From Clostridiales bacterium (GTDB lineage Bacteria > Bacillota > Clostridia > Saccharofermentanales > Saccharofermentanaceae), in the NCBI GenBank assembly GCA_017551865.1, contig JAFZKB010000018.1:1-43704 (forward strand): a DNA stretch of 43,704 nt, written 5' to 3'. The notes under the pieces were generated by a model. The model was not told the origin of the DNA, ran no database searches, and was given only the letters and a program-made list of their open reading frames with translations. Both the position numbers and the translations under genes were made by a program. Shown piece by piece: positions 1 to 8,041 of the stretch (positions are counted from its first letter, which is position 1; every line of letters begins with the position of its first letter).

Positions 1-28
1 CAGATGACAATTGAACTTTTCATCTTTT

Positions 29-1447
29 TTATAATTCGTCGATCAGTTTTTCGATCAGACGTTTCTTGCTGTATACATCATATCCCAGAAGGAATATAAA
101 GAGCATTTTATTCAGATATTCATCCTCTTCCTTCGGAATGATATGTAAAAGAAGCTTGGAGATCCAGTTCTCCTCCACCTGAATGACTTTGATCTTCAGA
201 TTCTTGTACTGCACTTCCGGCGTCTCGCCATGTTCCGGCACACGGTCCAGAAGGCTCAGGGTAAGACCCGCGATGGTATCGTAGTCTTCGCTGTCGAGAT
301 CCACGCCGATCGCTTCCTCGAGGTCGCTTAAGGTCATATCGCCCTGGACGAGGAATCCGCCGTCGTTCATCTTCAGGAGCTGCTGCTCTTCTTCGTCAAA
401 TTCATCCGTGATATTGCCGACGATCTCCTCGAGCATATCCTCGATGGTCGCAATACCCATGGTTCCGCCGTATTCGTCAACGATAACGGCCAGCTGCATC
501 TTACCCTTTTTCATCTCATGGAAAAGATCCGATATCTTCTTCGTCTCGTGCACGAAAAGCGGCGGACGCATGATCTTCTCGAGAGAAAACTCCCCGCTTT
601 CGGCATCTTCCCTGGTCGTACCCAGAAGGTCCTTGATATGGAGGATACCGACGATCTCGTCGATGGTCTCCTTATAGATCGGGATACGGGTATATTTCTC
701 GTTTCGGGCGATGTCCATGATCTCGTCGTAGCTCGCATCGATCGGAAGTGCAACGATCTTCTTTCTGTGCGTCATGATCTCAACGACATCCTTGTCGTTG
801 AACTCGAAGATGTTCTGGATCATCTGCTTCTCGGAATCCTCGATGGATCCCTCTTCCGAACCGACATCGACCATCATGCGTATCTCTTCTTCCGTGACGT
901 TGGTCTCCTTGACCTCCGGATCGATATGCAGAAGCCGTAATACAGCATTGGTGGAAATCGTCAGGAAACGGACGAACGGCTTCATGGCCGTGCCGAAAGC
1001 ACGGACGATCGTGGAAGACCGGAAGGCCAGTTTCTCGGCATTATTCTGTGCGATACGCTTCGGTACGAGCTCACCGAATACCAGTGAGAAATACGAAAGG
1101 ATCACCGTAACGATGACGGTGCAGACTGTGCTTAAGAAGGAATACTTCCCACTCGGATCGAGCCAGGAGGAAAGTCTTCCGGTAAATCTGTTCGCGGCAA
1201 AAGCACTGGCCAGGAATCCGGCAAGTGTGACACCGACCTGAATGGTCGCAAGAAATGTAGATGGGTTTTCGATAAATTTCAGGACTCTCTTGGCCTTGCG
1301 GTTACCATCTTCCGCTTGCTTTTTCACTTTTGCGTCATTAAGAGAGATGACCGCCATTTCGGCAGCCGAGAAAAAGGCGTTGATAAGAATAAAAATAAAA
1401 ACTATGACCAGGTCAAATATGATTTGGCCTATACTGTCGTCAGGCAC
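29..1447 (-). CDS. Hemolysin-family CNNM/CorC-type membrane CBS protein
   Basis: This is a 472-residue membrane protein of the DUF21-CBS-CorC_HlyC family, whose members take part in divalent cation (Mg, Co) homeostasis. The hydrophobic DUF21 part fills about residues 8-190, with the typical opening NAFFSAAEMAVISL. A CBS pair follows (about 225-345), with DKDVVEIMTHRKK and IVGILHIKDLL, then the typical EDMLEEIVGNITDEFD. A C-terminal CorC_HlyC domain contains GDMTLSDLEEAIG. I chose the GTG at 1445-1447 because a strong AGGAAGGAAAGG precedes it; the open frame runs on to a TTG at 1504 without a better site. It diverges from the YfhO-like gene. Family is secure; the substrate is not. Confidence 0.9.
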   Translation of the reverse strand: MPDDSIGQIIFDLVIVFIFILINAFFSAAEMAVISLNDAKVKKQAEDGNRKAKRVLKFIENPSTFLATIQVGVTLAGFLASAFAANRFTGRLSSWLDPSGKYSFLSTVCTVIVTVILSYFSLVFGELVPKRIAQNNAEKLAFRSSTIVRAFGTAMKPFVRFLTISTNAVLRLLHIDPEVKETNVTEEEIRMMVDVGSEEGSIEDSEKQMIQNIFEFNDKDVVEIMTHRKKIVALPIDASYDEIMDIARNEKYTRIPIYKETIDEIVGILHIKDLLGTTREDAESGEFSLEKIMRPPLFVHETKKISDLFHEMKKGKMQLAVIVDEYGGTMGIATIEDMLEEIVGNITDEFDEEEQQLLKMNDGGFLVQGDMTLSDLEEAIGVDLDSEDYDTIAGLTLSLLDRVPEHGETPEVQYKNLKIKVIQVEENWISKLLLHIIPKEEDEYLNKMLFIFLLGYDVYSKKRLIEKLIDEL

Positions 1448-1622
1448 GTTCTTTCCTTTCCTTCCTGTGTTCCGCAGAAAACCCTGCGGGTAAACGGTGC
1501 TCAAGTGTTTTCATAATAGGTGTAATTAATGACGAATATAACAGATTTAGCCGAGTATTTCAATATTGGGTGTGTTATCATAGGTGGAAAGGTACGCCCG
1601 ACCGTACCGGAAAGGATACGTC

Positions 1623-3341
1623 ATGTCGAAGAAAAAGAACCTGACTTCCAGATCCACCGGATCTGAATCTAACAAGCTCTCCCGCCCGATCCTCTGTGGT
1701 GGAATATGCTTTCTTTTCTGGCTCCTTCTCTTCATATTGACAGACATCTATATTTCCAATCCTCTGGGGTTCGGAAAGGGTCATACCACCTTCCTCCGGG
1801 TCTTCCAATACCGCTTCCATAAGGCTGATTTCGGCACCTACACCTTCGAAGAAGGCATGGGTATGAGCGTTTTCCGCCTCTATCTTTCGGGATATGGCGG
1901 GATCCTGTCCTTCCCTGCATCTCTTCTGCCTTCTTCTGTTCATCCGCAGGTGGCTTCTGTTCTGGATGCGCTCCGCCTGGGGTTCTCCGGCGCAGTATTC
2001 TCCTATTTTCTTTCTTCCGTTTTCCCTGAAAAAGCGGAATCCGAGAAGAAGAAAGGCCCGTTTTCTTTTCGGCTCATCTTCCTTCTTTCCGGCGTGGCCT
2101 ATACCGCCGTCTGCTTCATTCTGAGTCTTCTGCTCCGCTTCCCGGTCGCAGACACATTCTTCCTGCTTCCTCTCTCGGTCCTTTTTCTTCGCCGGGATAA
2201 AAAAGCAGACCGATTCTCGATCCTTCTTCTGTTCCTTCTCTTTTCCACCCTCGTCAGCAGTGCCGCCTGGGCACTCATATCCATCCCGGTACTTCTGATC
2301 TGCTGCTTTTTCCAAAGAAGTTCCGGATCCGAAAAGAGAAAAACTCTGCAGGTCCTTCTTTCTTTAGGTCTTTCGGCTTTCATCCTTCTCCCGCAGTTTC
2401 TACAGATGCCATACGCAGTTTCGGGCGAGCCTTCGTCCGCATTTCTTTCCGAACTTGGAAACGATACGGGAAAGTATAAAAGTGATGTCACCTTCCACAG
2501 TGAAGCAACTGCAGCGCTTCTGAATACCTCGCCGAGCCTTCTTTCCATTGAACGGCAGACCGAAGAGACAGGAGCGATCCGCCCTTCGGACTATGCCACG
2601 TACTTTTCTTTTCTGAATGAGTGGTTCTATTCCCTCTGGCCGTCCCTTCCGATCCTTCCGTTCCAGGATACCTCGGCGAATGGTCCGACCACTGATGCTG
2701 TCGGATCTATCTCCTATTCCATCACGACAACATTTATCGATCCGCTTTACTGCGCTGTGAAGCTTCCGAATCGAAAAGGATCTGTCGATATCCTCGTAAA
2801 CGAAAGGAAGATCTCGACCATCTCCCATAGCAAAAACACTGTCCTGATCGACCTTGGAAAATATAACGCCGGTCAGAATCTGACTGTGACACTCCGTTCT
2901 TCAAGAAGCGACGATCTGATCGGCGCAGCTGCCGATTTCGGTTATCTCAATTCGATCAACTGGAATGTCTATACCCGTGAATCCAACTTCGGTATCTCTT
3001 CTCTGGAACTGAATAAAGACGGCATCACCGCCGAAGCCCTCATCGGATCAGATGCTACGATCTTAAGTAATATTCCGTATGAAAAGGGCTGGTCACTTTA
3101 CGTAAACGGCAGTAAGACCCCGATAAAGGCCTACCGCGACGCATGGATATGTACGGATCTTTCCGCTGGGAATTATCTTATTCACCTGCATTACACCGCG
3201 CCGGGAAGTGCCTGGGGCGGATGGATCAGCGGGCTGTCGTTCCTGCTGCTTGCGGTCCTTTGTCTAAGACCGGATCACTCTTCGTCGTCAGAAGAACCGG
3301 AAACAACATCCAGCTCCGGAGCATTGTCTAAGATCTTATAA
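1623..3341 (+). CDS. Short YfhO-like multi-pass membrane protein
   Basis: A 572-residue protein resembling the YfhO family, whose members are implicated in glycosylating cell-wall polymers such as lipoteichoic acid. The N-terminal half has several membrane segments (about 25-45, 75-110, 125-160, 170-210). The C-terminal third has the family's extracellular pattern: a beta-rich part, then SNIPYEKGWSLYVNG, a glycine-rich YTAPGSAWGGW and a last membrane helix ending in a short Ser/Glu-rich tail. YfhO proteins are usually 800-900 residues, so roughly 300 residues of the membrane and middle region are missing. The ATG at 1623 has AAAGGA upstream. The 3' end overlaps the opposing dehydrogenase gene by 67 bases. 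Confidence 0.72.
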   Translation: MSKKKNLTSRSTGSESNKLSRPILCGGICFLFWLLLFILTDIYISNPLGFGKGHTTFLRVFQYRFHKADFGTYTFEEGMGMSVFRLYLSGYGGILSFPASLLPSSVHPQVASVLDALRLGFSGAVFSYFLSSVFPEKAESEKKKGPFSFRLIFLLSGVAYTAVCFILSLLLRFPVADTFFLLPLSVLFLRRDKKADRFSILLLFLLFSTLVSSAAWALISIPVLLICCFFQRSSGSEKRKTLQVLLSLGLSAFILLPQFLQMPYAVSGEPSSAFLSELGNDTGKYKSDVTFHSEATAALLNTSPSLLSIERQTEETGAIRPSDYATYFSFLNEWFYSLWPSLPILPFQDTSANGPTTDAVGSISYSITTTFIDPLYCAVKLPNRKGSVDILVNERKISTISHSKNTVLIDLGKYNAGQNLTVTLRSSRSDDLIGAAADFGYLNSINWNVYTRESNFGISSLELNKDGITAEALIGSDATILSNIPYEKGWSLYVNGSKTPIKAYRDAWICTDLSAGNYLIHLHYTAPGSAWGGWISGLSFLLLAVLCLRPDHSSSSEEPETTSSSGALSKIL

Positions 3342-4504
3342 GTGAATCCCTGATTCTGCAGTTCTTTCAGGAACGGGAACGGATCGAATTCAGAGATCAT
3401 GTGCACACCGTTCTGCTTCCATCTTCCGAGGAAGATCAGGATCGCACCGGCCACCAGTGCCGACGCCGCCATGAAGTCCGTAACGGAAGCACCATACTGC
3501 GCAAAGCACTCCTGATGATCAACGAGCGTATAGATGAGACACTGCTTTCCGACACCTTCCTTGCTGCCTCTAAGGAGCATGCCCACTCCGGTCTTGCCGC
3601 GTGCGGTGGCTACGACGTCCTCCTGCTGAGGCATGACCTCGGAAAGAAAATCGAGAGGTGCAATACGCTGTCCGTCGATATCGACAGGCGTCGTCGATGT
3701 CATGCCGACTTCGCGAAGGATCTTGACCATCGACAGGAAGTTTCTCTTAAATGCTGAGAAATAGCGGATCGAAGTAGCTTCCGGGAGTTCTCCGCCCAGA
3801 GCATCCAGGACTTCGTGATCGACCATATAAAGATTTCTCTTTCCGATCTCCGGGAAGTTGTATTTTGCCTGCACGCTCATCGGCGGAACCTTCACGATCT
3901 GTCCGTTAGACCACATGCGGCTGTCGGAAGAGATCTGACGGAGGCTCTGCAGCATCGGTGTATTCATAAGATACGGATGGGCATTCGTGCCGGCATTCAT
4001 ATCGAGGATATCTACGGTCTGGATATCGTCCATCAGCTTGATGGCGGCATACTGGGCCAGTGCGTTGATAACGCCCGGGTTAAAGCCGCAGCCGATGATG
4101 GCCGTCAGCTCCTTCTCGCGGAACTTCTGGTCGTAGGCATATTCTGCATTGATATCGCAGGTAGAGGAGCCCTTCGGCATATAAAGGGATGCGTCGATAT
4201 AGTTCGCCCCCATCTCGAGGCAAAGATCCATTACCTGCAGATTCAAAGAAGCAGGCGCAAGGTTGATGACCAGATCCGGATGATAGATCTTGGCCATAAG
4301 AAGCGTCTTCTCCATATTGCGGATATCCGCAAAAGCCGTAACGATCTTCTGCTTATCAGAACTGTACTTCTTCTTATACTCATCGCACTTGGTCTTCGAG
4401 CGCCCGCTGAGACATACTTCCCGGAAGTATACAGAATTCTTGGACAACATCGGAATGACGGCGCGCGCTAACTTGCCACAGCCAATGACCAGTACTCTTT
4501 GCAT
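3275..4504 (-). CDS. Saccharopine dehydrogenase family, carboxynorspermidine dehydrogenase-like
   Basis: A 409-residue oxidoreductase resembling carboxynorspermidine/carboxyspermidine dehydrogenase, which reductively condenses aspartate semialdehyde with a diamine in an alternative polyamine pathway. The Rossmann start RVLVIGCGKLARAV is followed by PDLVINLAP, the family-typical IIGCGFNPGVINALAQYA, and VDILDMNAGTN. The C-terminal signature GRWKQNGVHMISEFDPFPFL matches the carboxynorspermidine enzymes rather than lysine-forming saccharopine dehydrogenases. The ATG at 4502-4504 has AAAGGGG nine bases upstream; a TTG at 4513 is less likely. The partner carboxynorspermidine decarboxylase is not in this window. 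The leader contains a strong two-tier hairpin (4533-4577). Confidence 0.82.
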   Translation of the reverse strand: MQRVLVIGCGKLARAVIPMLSKNSVYFREVCLSGRSKTKCDEYKKKYSSDKQKIVTAFADIRNMEKTLLMAKIYHPDLVINLAPASLNLQVMDLCLEMGANYIDASLYMPKGSSTCDINAEYAYDQKFREKELTAIIGCGFNPGVINALAQYAAIKLMDDIQTVDILDMNAGTNAHPYLMNTPMLQSLRQISSDSRMWSNGQIVKVPPMSVQAKYNFPEIGKRNLYMVDHEVLDALGGELPEATSIRYFSAFKRNFLSMVKILREVGMTSTTPVDIDGQRIAPLDFLSEVMPQQEDVVATARGKTGVGMLLRGSKEGVGKQCLIYTLVDHQECFAQYGASVTDFMAASALVAGAILIFLGRWKQNGVHMISEFDPFPFLKELQNQGFTYKILDNAPELDVVSGSSDDEE

Positions 4505-4532
4505 ATTGGACAACCCCTTTATCTATTCTCAT

Positions 4533-4577
4533 ACGGCGAGTCTTCATCTCCGGAAGATCCGTTCCGGAACACGCCGT
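4533..4577 (-). promoter_or_regulatory. Two-tier hairpin in the leader of the dehydrogenase gene
   Basis: An outer stem pairs ACGGCG (4533-4538) with CGCCGT (4572-4577). An inner perfect 7-bp stem pairs TCCGGAA (4549-4555) with TTCCGGA (4562-4568) around a 6-base loop. It sits 28 bases or more upstream of the ATG, so on the transcript it would be a structured 5' leader. No U-run follows it, so it does not look like an intrinsic terminator. It matches no riboswitch class I recognise. Confidence 0.4.
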
Positions 4578-4632
4578 GTATTTAGTTTGGTTACCTTACT
4601 ATTTTATAGCCTAAGAGCGAATAAGGAAAGAG

Positions 4633-5763
4633 TCAATTGATGAAAAATGGTCTGTGATAGTTCGAATTGTCGATCACAAAGTCGCGGCCGTCAAAAGGAT
4701 CGTGCCGCTGGATGTACATTTTCTGTGCCGGGATCTGTTTGCTTTTGTATACTTCGACCGGATCATCGCCATAGACCGGCGTATCCTGCAGGGAGGCGCG
4801 GTGCTCCGATTCCCGGTAATCCACGCGCATATAGACTGTCGCATCGAAATAGCGCAACAGCGGTTCCCTGTACATCATGGTGCCGATCAGGATCAGGACA
4901 CCTTCCTGCGAGAGCTTATAGTGGCGTTCGTTGACGAAAGAATCGTTGCCGCTGTCGAGGCAGTAAACGACCTTGTCGATCTCGCCCGCCTTCGAGAAGG
5001 GCTTTAGCACTTCCGAAATCAGTTTGTCATAGTTGAATCCGTTGAAATAGTAGGATTCGACCGGATTCTCCCCCTTATAGCTCTGTTCGACCGCGCGGTG
5101 ATAATCCTCCAGGTCGACAACATCGTAATCCTTGCCGAGCAGGTCGAAATAGCGCCCGAGCTTGGCGGTGAAGAACTTCTTGCCGGCAAACTCGATCCCA
5201 TCGATGCCGAGTATTCGGGCATTCTTCTCGATCACCCGCTTCGCGACTTCATGGATCACTATACAGGTGTGGATCTGGTCTTCAACTTCCAGCGGATACA
5301 GCGCCCAGCAGAAAGGATCTCTCTCGATCTCGCTCATGTTTTCCCCATAGGCGATGACCGGCATCTGGCAGAGGTCCGCCGCTTCGATCATCAGATCGTT
5401 GCTTCCGACAAACATGGAAAAATCCTCTCTTCCGCGCACTTTGCTCATCTTTCCCGACAGGGCATTCGGGGACTTGGATCCCATAACTGTGGTAAACATC
5501 GAATCGATCCCGTAAAGGCTCAGTTTCTTCTTCAGTTCAGCGGTCGTGCAGCTGTCGCATACATTCAGCTCGAAGCCATCGCGGAGGAGATTATTAAGAA
5601 GCTCAATGATATCCGGATCGATGGGCTCAGTGCCGTCATTTACACTCTGCAGCGCAGCCTCATCAGAGACAAGAACGCCGCCTCTGGAGATGAGCCGTCT
5701 GCTTTCCAGAGACTCTTCTGACCAGTACGTAAAGACGCCCATGTCAAAATAAACCCGATACAT
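4633..5763 (-). CDS. HAD-like / uridine kinase-like fusion with degenerate motifs
   Basis: A 376-residue two-domain protein. Residues 1-140 resemble a HAD phosphatase: YFDMGVF stands where F-D-x-D-G-T is expected, and FVGSNDLMIEAA where VGDxxxDI is expected, so the second motif-I Asp (Gly9 here) and the motif-IV GD are lost. Residues 180-376 resemble uridine kinase: a Walker-A-like loop (189-196, G-x4-G-K-K, no Ser/Thr), VVDLEDYHR, LIGTMMYREPLLRYFDATVYMRVD, and a C-terminal QKMYIQRHDPFDGRDFVIDN. Both halves therefore look like pseudoenzymes. ATG 5761-5763 has GGGAGG six bases upstream; 14 further codons are open upstream but lack a site. Substrate unknown; possibly a nucleotide sensor. Confidence 0.68.
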   Translation of the reverse strand: MYRVYFDMGVFTYWSEESLESRRLISRGGVLVSDEAALQSVNDGTEPIDPDIIELLNNLLRDGFELNVCDSCTTAELKKKLSLYGIDSMFTTVMGSKSPNALSGKMSKVRGREDFSMFVGSNDLMIEAADLCQMPVIAYGENMSEIERDPFCWALYPLEVEDQIHTCIVIHEVAKRVIEKNARILGIDGIEFAGKKFFTAKLGRYFDLLGKDYDVVDLEDYHRAVEQSYKGENPVESYYFNGFNYDKLISEVLKPFSKAGEIDKVVYCLDSGNDSFVNERHYKLSQEGVLILIGTMMYREPLLRYFDATVYMRVDYRESEHRASLQDTPVYGDDPVEVYKSKQIPAQKMYIQRHDPFDGRDFVIDNSNYHRPFFIN

Positions 5764-5860
5764 TCCTGTCCTCCCGTTTCCGCAATTGCATATATTATAC
5801 CCCAATACTTCTGTAAAATGACTGATTCCTTTCTATTCTTTTACAAAAGACCTCTTCCGG

Positions 5861-5889
5861 TTAATTATTTCTTTTAATCGTGCTATACT
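5861..5889 (+). promoter_or_regulatory. Extended -10 promoter for the 5935 gene
   Basis: TGCTATACT at 5881-5889 is an extended -10 (TATACT at 5884-5889), with a weak TTAATT 17 bases upstream at 5861-5866. It lies 46 bases before the start codon of the small membrane protein. Confidence 0.5.
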
Positions 5890-5934
5890 AGGCTTGTCTA
5901 AATATGAACTCATTTTGGGAGAAGGAGTCATAAG

Positions 5935-6477
5935 ATGCGTCACACAGCACGGGATAAACAAGTAGCTGAATCTTGGCAGGAAGGACCCGTCGAGCCGGCC
6001 GTTCCGGTATCCACCATTGAACAGCCCCTCATGGAAGAATTGCATGCTGTTTCTTCTGCAAAAGCACCTGCATGGAAGACTCCCAGCGTCGTCGTTTCCG
6101 AAGAGAAAAAAGATCCTTTCCGATCGAGCAAGATGTTTGTATCGATCGATGAGGAATACGCAAGTCCCGACAGCCGTCCGATCGCCCCATCCAACGCGAC
6201 CATTCTTTCAGAAAAAGAAGTAAAAGAGCGTTTTTCCTACTCGGATGACCAGCTGGTTTACCGCGAGGATATGACATTCGGTCAGAAGGCCGGTGTGACT
6301 TTCCGCAAAGTAGCTGTCTGGTTTTCAGACCAGTGGGATAAATACGTGCTTTTCATGAAGAAGCACTTCCCGGCTCTTTTCGAAACACACGATACGAATA
6401 AACTTACAACGATCTGCTGCGGTATCTGCTTTATCGTGGTCGCTATGGTCGTGATCGGGGCACTGATCTTCCGCTGA
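5935..6477 (+). CDS. Hypothetical tail-anchored membrane protein
   Basis: A 180-residue protein with no family I recognise. Residues 1-150 are hydrophilic and probably cytoplasmic, with low-complexity Pro/Ser/Glu stretches and no signal peptide. One hydrophobic helix at about 157-179 (CCGICFIVVAMVVIGALIF) ends the protein, so it looks tail-anchored with its N terminus inside. A conserved-looking patch rich in aromatic and basic residues (about 118-150) precedes the helix. GGAGAAGGAG precedes the ATG. The degenerate GGDEF protein follows within 36 bases, so the two are probably co-transcribed, and this protein may be a membrane partner or effector of it. That link is inference. Confidence 0.6.
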   Translation: MRHTARDKQVAESWQEGPVEPAVPVSTIEQPLMEELHAVSSAKAPAWKTPSVVVSEEKKDPFRSSKMFVSIDEEYASPDSRPIAPSNATILSEKEVKERFSYSDDQLVYREDMTFGQKAGVTFRKVAVWFSDQWDKYVLFMKKHFPALFETHDTNKLTTICCGICFIVVAMVVIGALIFR

Positions 6478-6512
6478 TCCGTTCCTTGTATCCTTTTCGG
6501 AGGGATCTAATT

Positions 6513-7490
6513 ATGCCGAACAAAAGTGGTTCCTCAAAGGAATTCTTCGATAAGCTCCCGAAGGAGGAGCTGTTTCGCGTCCTTTTAAATCAGATCGATC
6601 ATTCTGTCTGTTTCAAAGACCAGGATCACCGTTATACCCTCTGCTCATCTTCTTTTGCCCGCCTCCTCGGTTATAAGACACCCGATGAACTGGTCGGGAA
6701 GAAAATGGATGCTTTTGTTCCGAAGGAAGAGGCGCAGGCCCATACCGAGCTCGAAGACCGCGTCATGGAGAGTAAAACTCCGGTCCTTCACCAGGAGAAG
6801 CACATCGAGATCTCCGGTCCCCGTGCCACGATCGGCACGCTCTGGCTGTCCACTTCGATCTATCCCCTTATGGATAATGACGGAAACGTCTGCGGTACCT
6901 GGAGCATCACGAGCGATATCTCCGAAGAGAAAAATACCGAGCAGAAGCTCATGCAGAAGAATAAGCAGTGTGATGATCTGAATTCACGGATCCACCTTCT
7001 TTCTACGGTCGACGAAGTCACCGGACTTTATAACCGGAAGTATTTCGAGGAAATGGTGGAACGCAATATGCGTGTGTTCTCCCGTGTCCGTGGAAGAGGA
7101 TACAGTGCCGGCTTTTCCATTATATTGATGGACATCGATGGATCTACAGAGTTCTATAACAAGCATGGCGGTCCGACCAAGGATGTCCTGCTCAAGTACA
7201 TGGCCGATATCCTCCGGTCCTGTTCGCGCACCTCGGATGATGTGTTCCGCGTCGGCAACGACGAGTTCGCGCTTCTTCTGTCAGATACCGGAATGGACGG
7301 CGCGAAGACGCTTTCGTCCCGTATCGCTTCGTCACTGAGGAGAAAGCCACTGATCCTCGATGAGAAGGAGTATTTCTTTACCATGAGTTTCGGATTCTCC
7401 GCTTTCTCTGACCAGCTCGATGCCTCGGAGCTCATCATGGAAGCGGACCAGAGTCTTTTCGAAGCAAAAAAGAAGCGCTCTTCCAGATAA
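6513..7490 (+). CDS. PAS-GGDEF protein, probably not an active cyclase
   Basis: A 325-residue protein with a PAS domain (about 20-140: VCFKDQDHRYTLCSSSFARLLGY, then GTWSITSDISEEK), a short coiled linker and a GGDEF domain (160-320). The signature reads GNDEF (248-252). The preceding motif, normally D-x-D-x-F-K-x-x-N-D-x-x-G-H-x-x-G-D, reads DIDGSTEFYNKHGGPTKD, so the Lys, the guanine-binding Asn, the His and one Gly are gone. The allosteric RxxD site (RTSD, 239-242) is kept. This suggests a c-di-GMP-binding or scaffold protein rather than a synthase. ATG 6513 follows GGAGGG. The gene ends in a bidirectional terminator. Compare the intact paralogue at 27166. Confidence 0.82.
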   Translation: MPNKSGSSKEFFDKLPKEELFRVLLNQIDHSVCFKDQDHRYTLCSSSFARLLGYKTPDELVGKKMDAFVPKEEAQAHTELEDRVMESKTPVLHQEKHIEISGPRATIGTLWLSTSIYPLMDNDGNVCGTWSITSDISEEKNTEQKLMQKNKQCDDLNSRIHLLSTVDEVTGLYNRKYFEEMVERNMRVFSRVRGRGYSAGFSIILMDIDGSTEFYNKHGGPTKDVLLKYMADILRSCSRTSDDVFRVGNDEFALLLSDTGMDGAKTLSSRIASSLRRKPLILDEKEYFFTMSFGFSAFSDQLDASELIMEADQSLFEAKKKRSSR

Positions 7491-7502
7491 GAGCGCTTTT
7501 CA
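7473..7502. terminator. Bidirectional intrinsic terminator
   Basis: A perfect 10-bp stem, AAGCGCTCTT (7473-7482) with AAGAGCGCTT (7489-7498), has a 6-base loop and T-runs on both sides. It overlaps the stop codon of the GGDEF gene and serves the convergent trmL gene as well. Confidence 0.88.
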
Positions 7503-7504
7503 TT

Positions 7505-8041
7505 TTATCCCTTTTTGAATGGATGGATGTCAAAGGATTCGAGGAAATCCTCGCCTTTTTGTACCTCATGCAGGGAAAGATCCGGATAATCCAGCTGCCG
7601 CATGACCTCATAGAGTGCGATAGCCACGGCATTTGATAGATTCAGGCTCCGGCAGTTTCCCGACATGGGGATCCGGAAGCAATAGTCGAGATGATTGCGG
7701 AGCCGGTCATAAGGAATGCCGGTGCTCTCTTTTCCGAAGATCAGATAGATATCATCTTTTACGGACGCAAAATCGAAACTGCTGTGCGGCTTTTTTCCAT
7801 AGCGGGTCATGTAGAAATACGTGCCCGGGTTTTTCGATTCGAAATCCCGGAAGTCCTCGTAGAGCGTATATTCCGCCATATCGAGGTGATTTGACGCACT
7901 GCGCTTTAAGGTCTCCTTATTAAGTTCAAATCCCAGGGGCTTGATGATATGCACACGGGTATTCGTCGCCACACATGTGCGAAGGATATTGCCTGTATTC
8001 TGCGGGATCTCCGGCTCAAAAAGAACTACGTGTACTGCCAC
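7505..8041 (-). CDS. trmL: tRNA (cytidine(34)-2'-O)-methyltransferase TrmL
   Basis: A 178-residue SPOUT-class methyltransferase that 2'-O-methylates the wobble base of tRNA-Leu. It has the family landmarks: FEPEIPQNTGNILRTC at the N terminus, YLIFGKESTGIP in the middle, and the knotted SAM-binding end IPMSGNCRSLNLSNAVAIALYEVMRQ. Length is typical. The start is a GTG that directly follows the stop codon of the upstream cotransporter gene, with TGGAG inside that gene, so translation is probably coupled. Confidence 0.93.
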   Translation of the reverse strand: MAVHVVLFEPEIPQNTGNILRTCVATNTRVHIIKPLGFELNKETLKRSASNHLDMAEYTLYEDFRDFESKNPGTYFYMTRYGKKPHSSFDFASVKDDIYLIFGKESTGIPYDRLRNHLDYCFRIPMSGNCRSLNLSNAVAIALYEVMRQLDYPDLSLHEVQKGEDFLESFDIHPFKKG

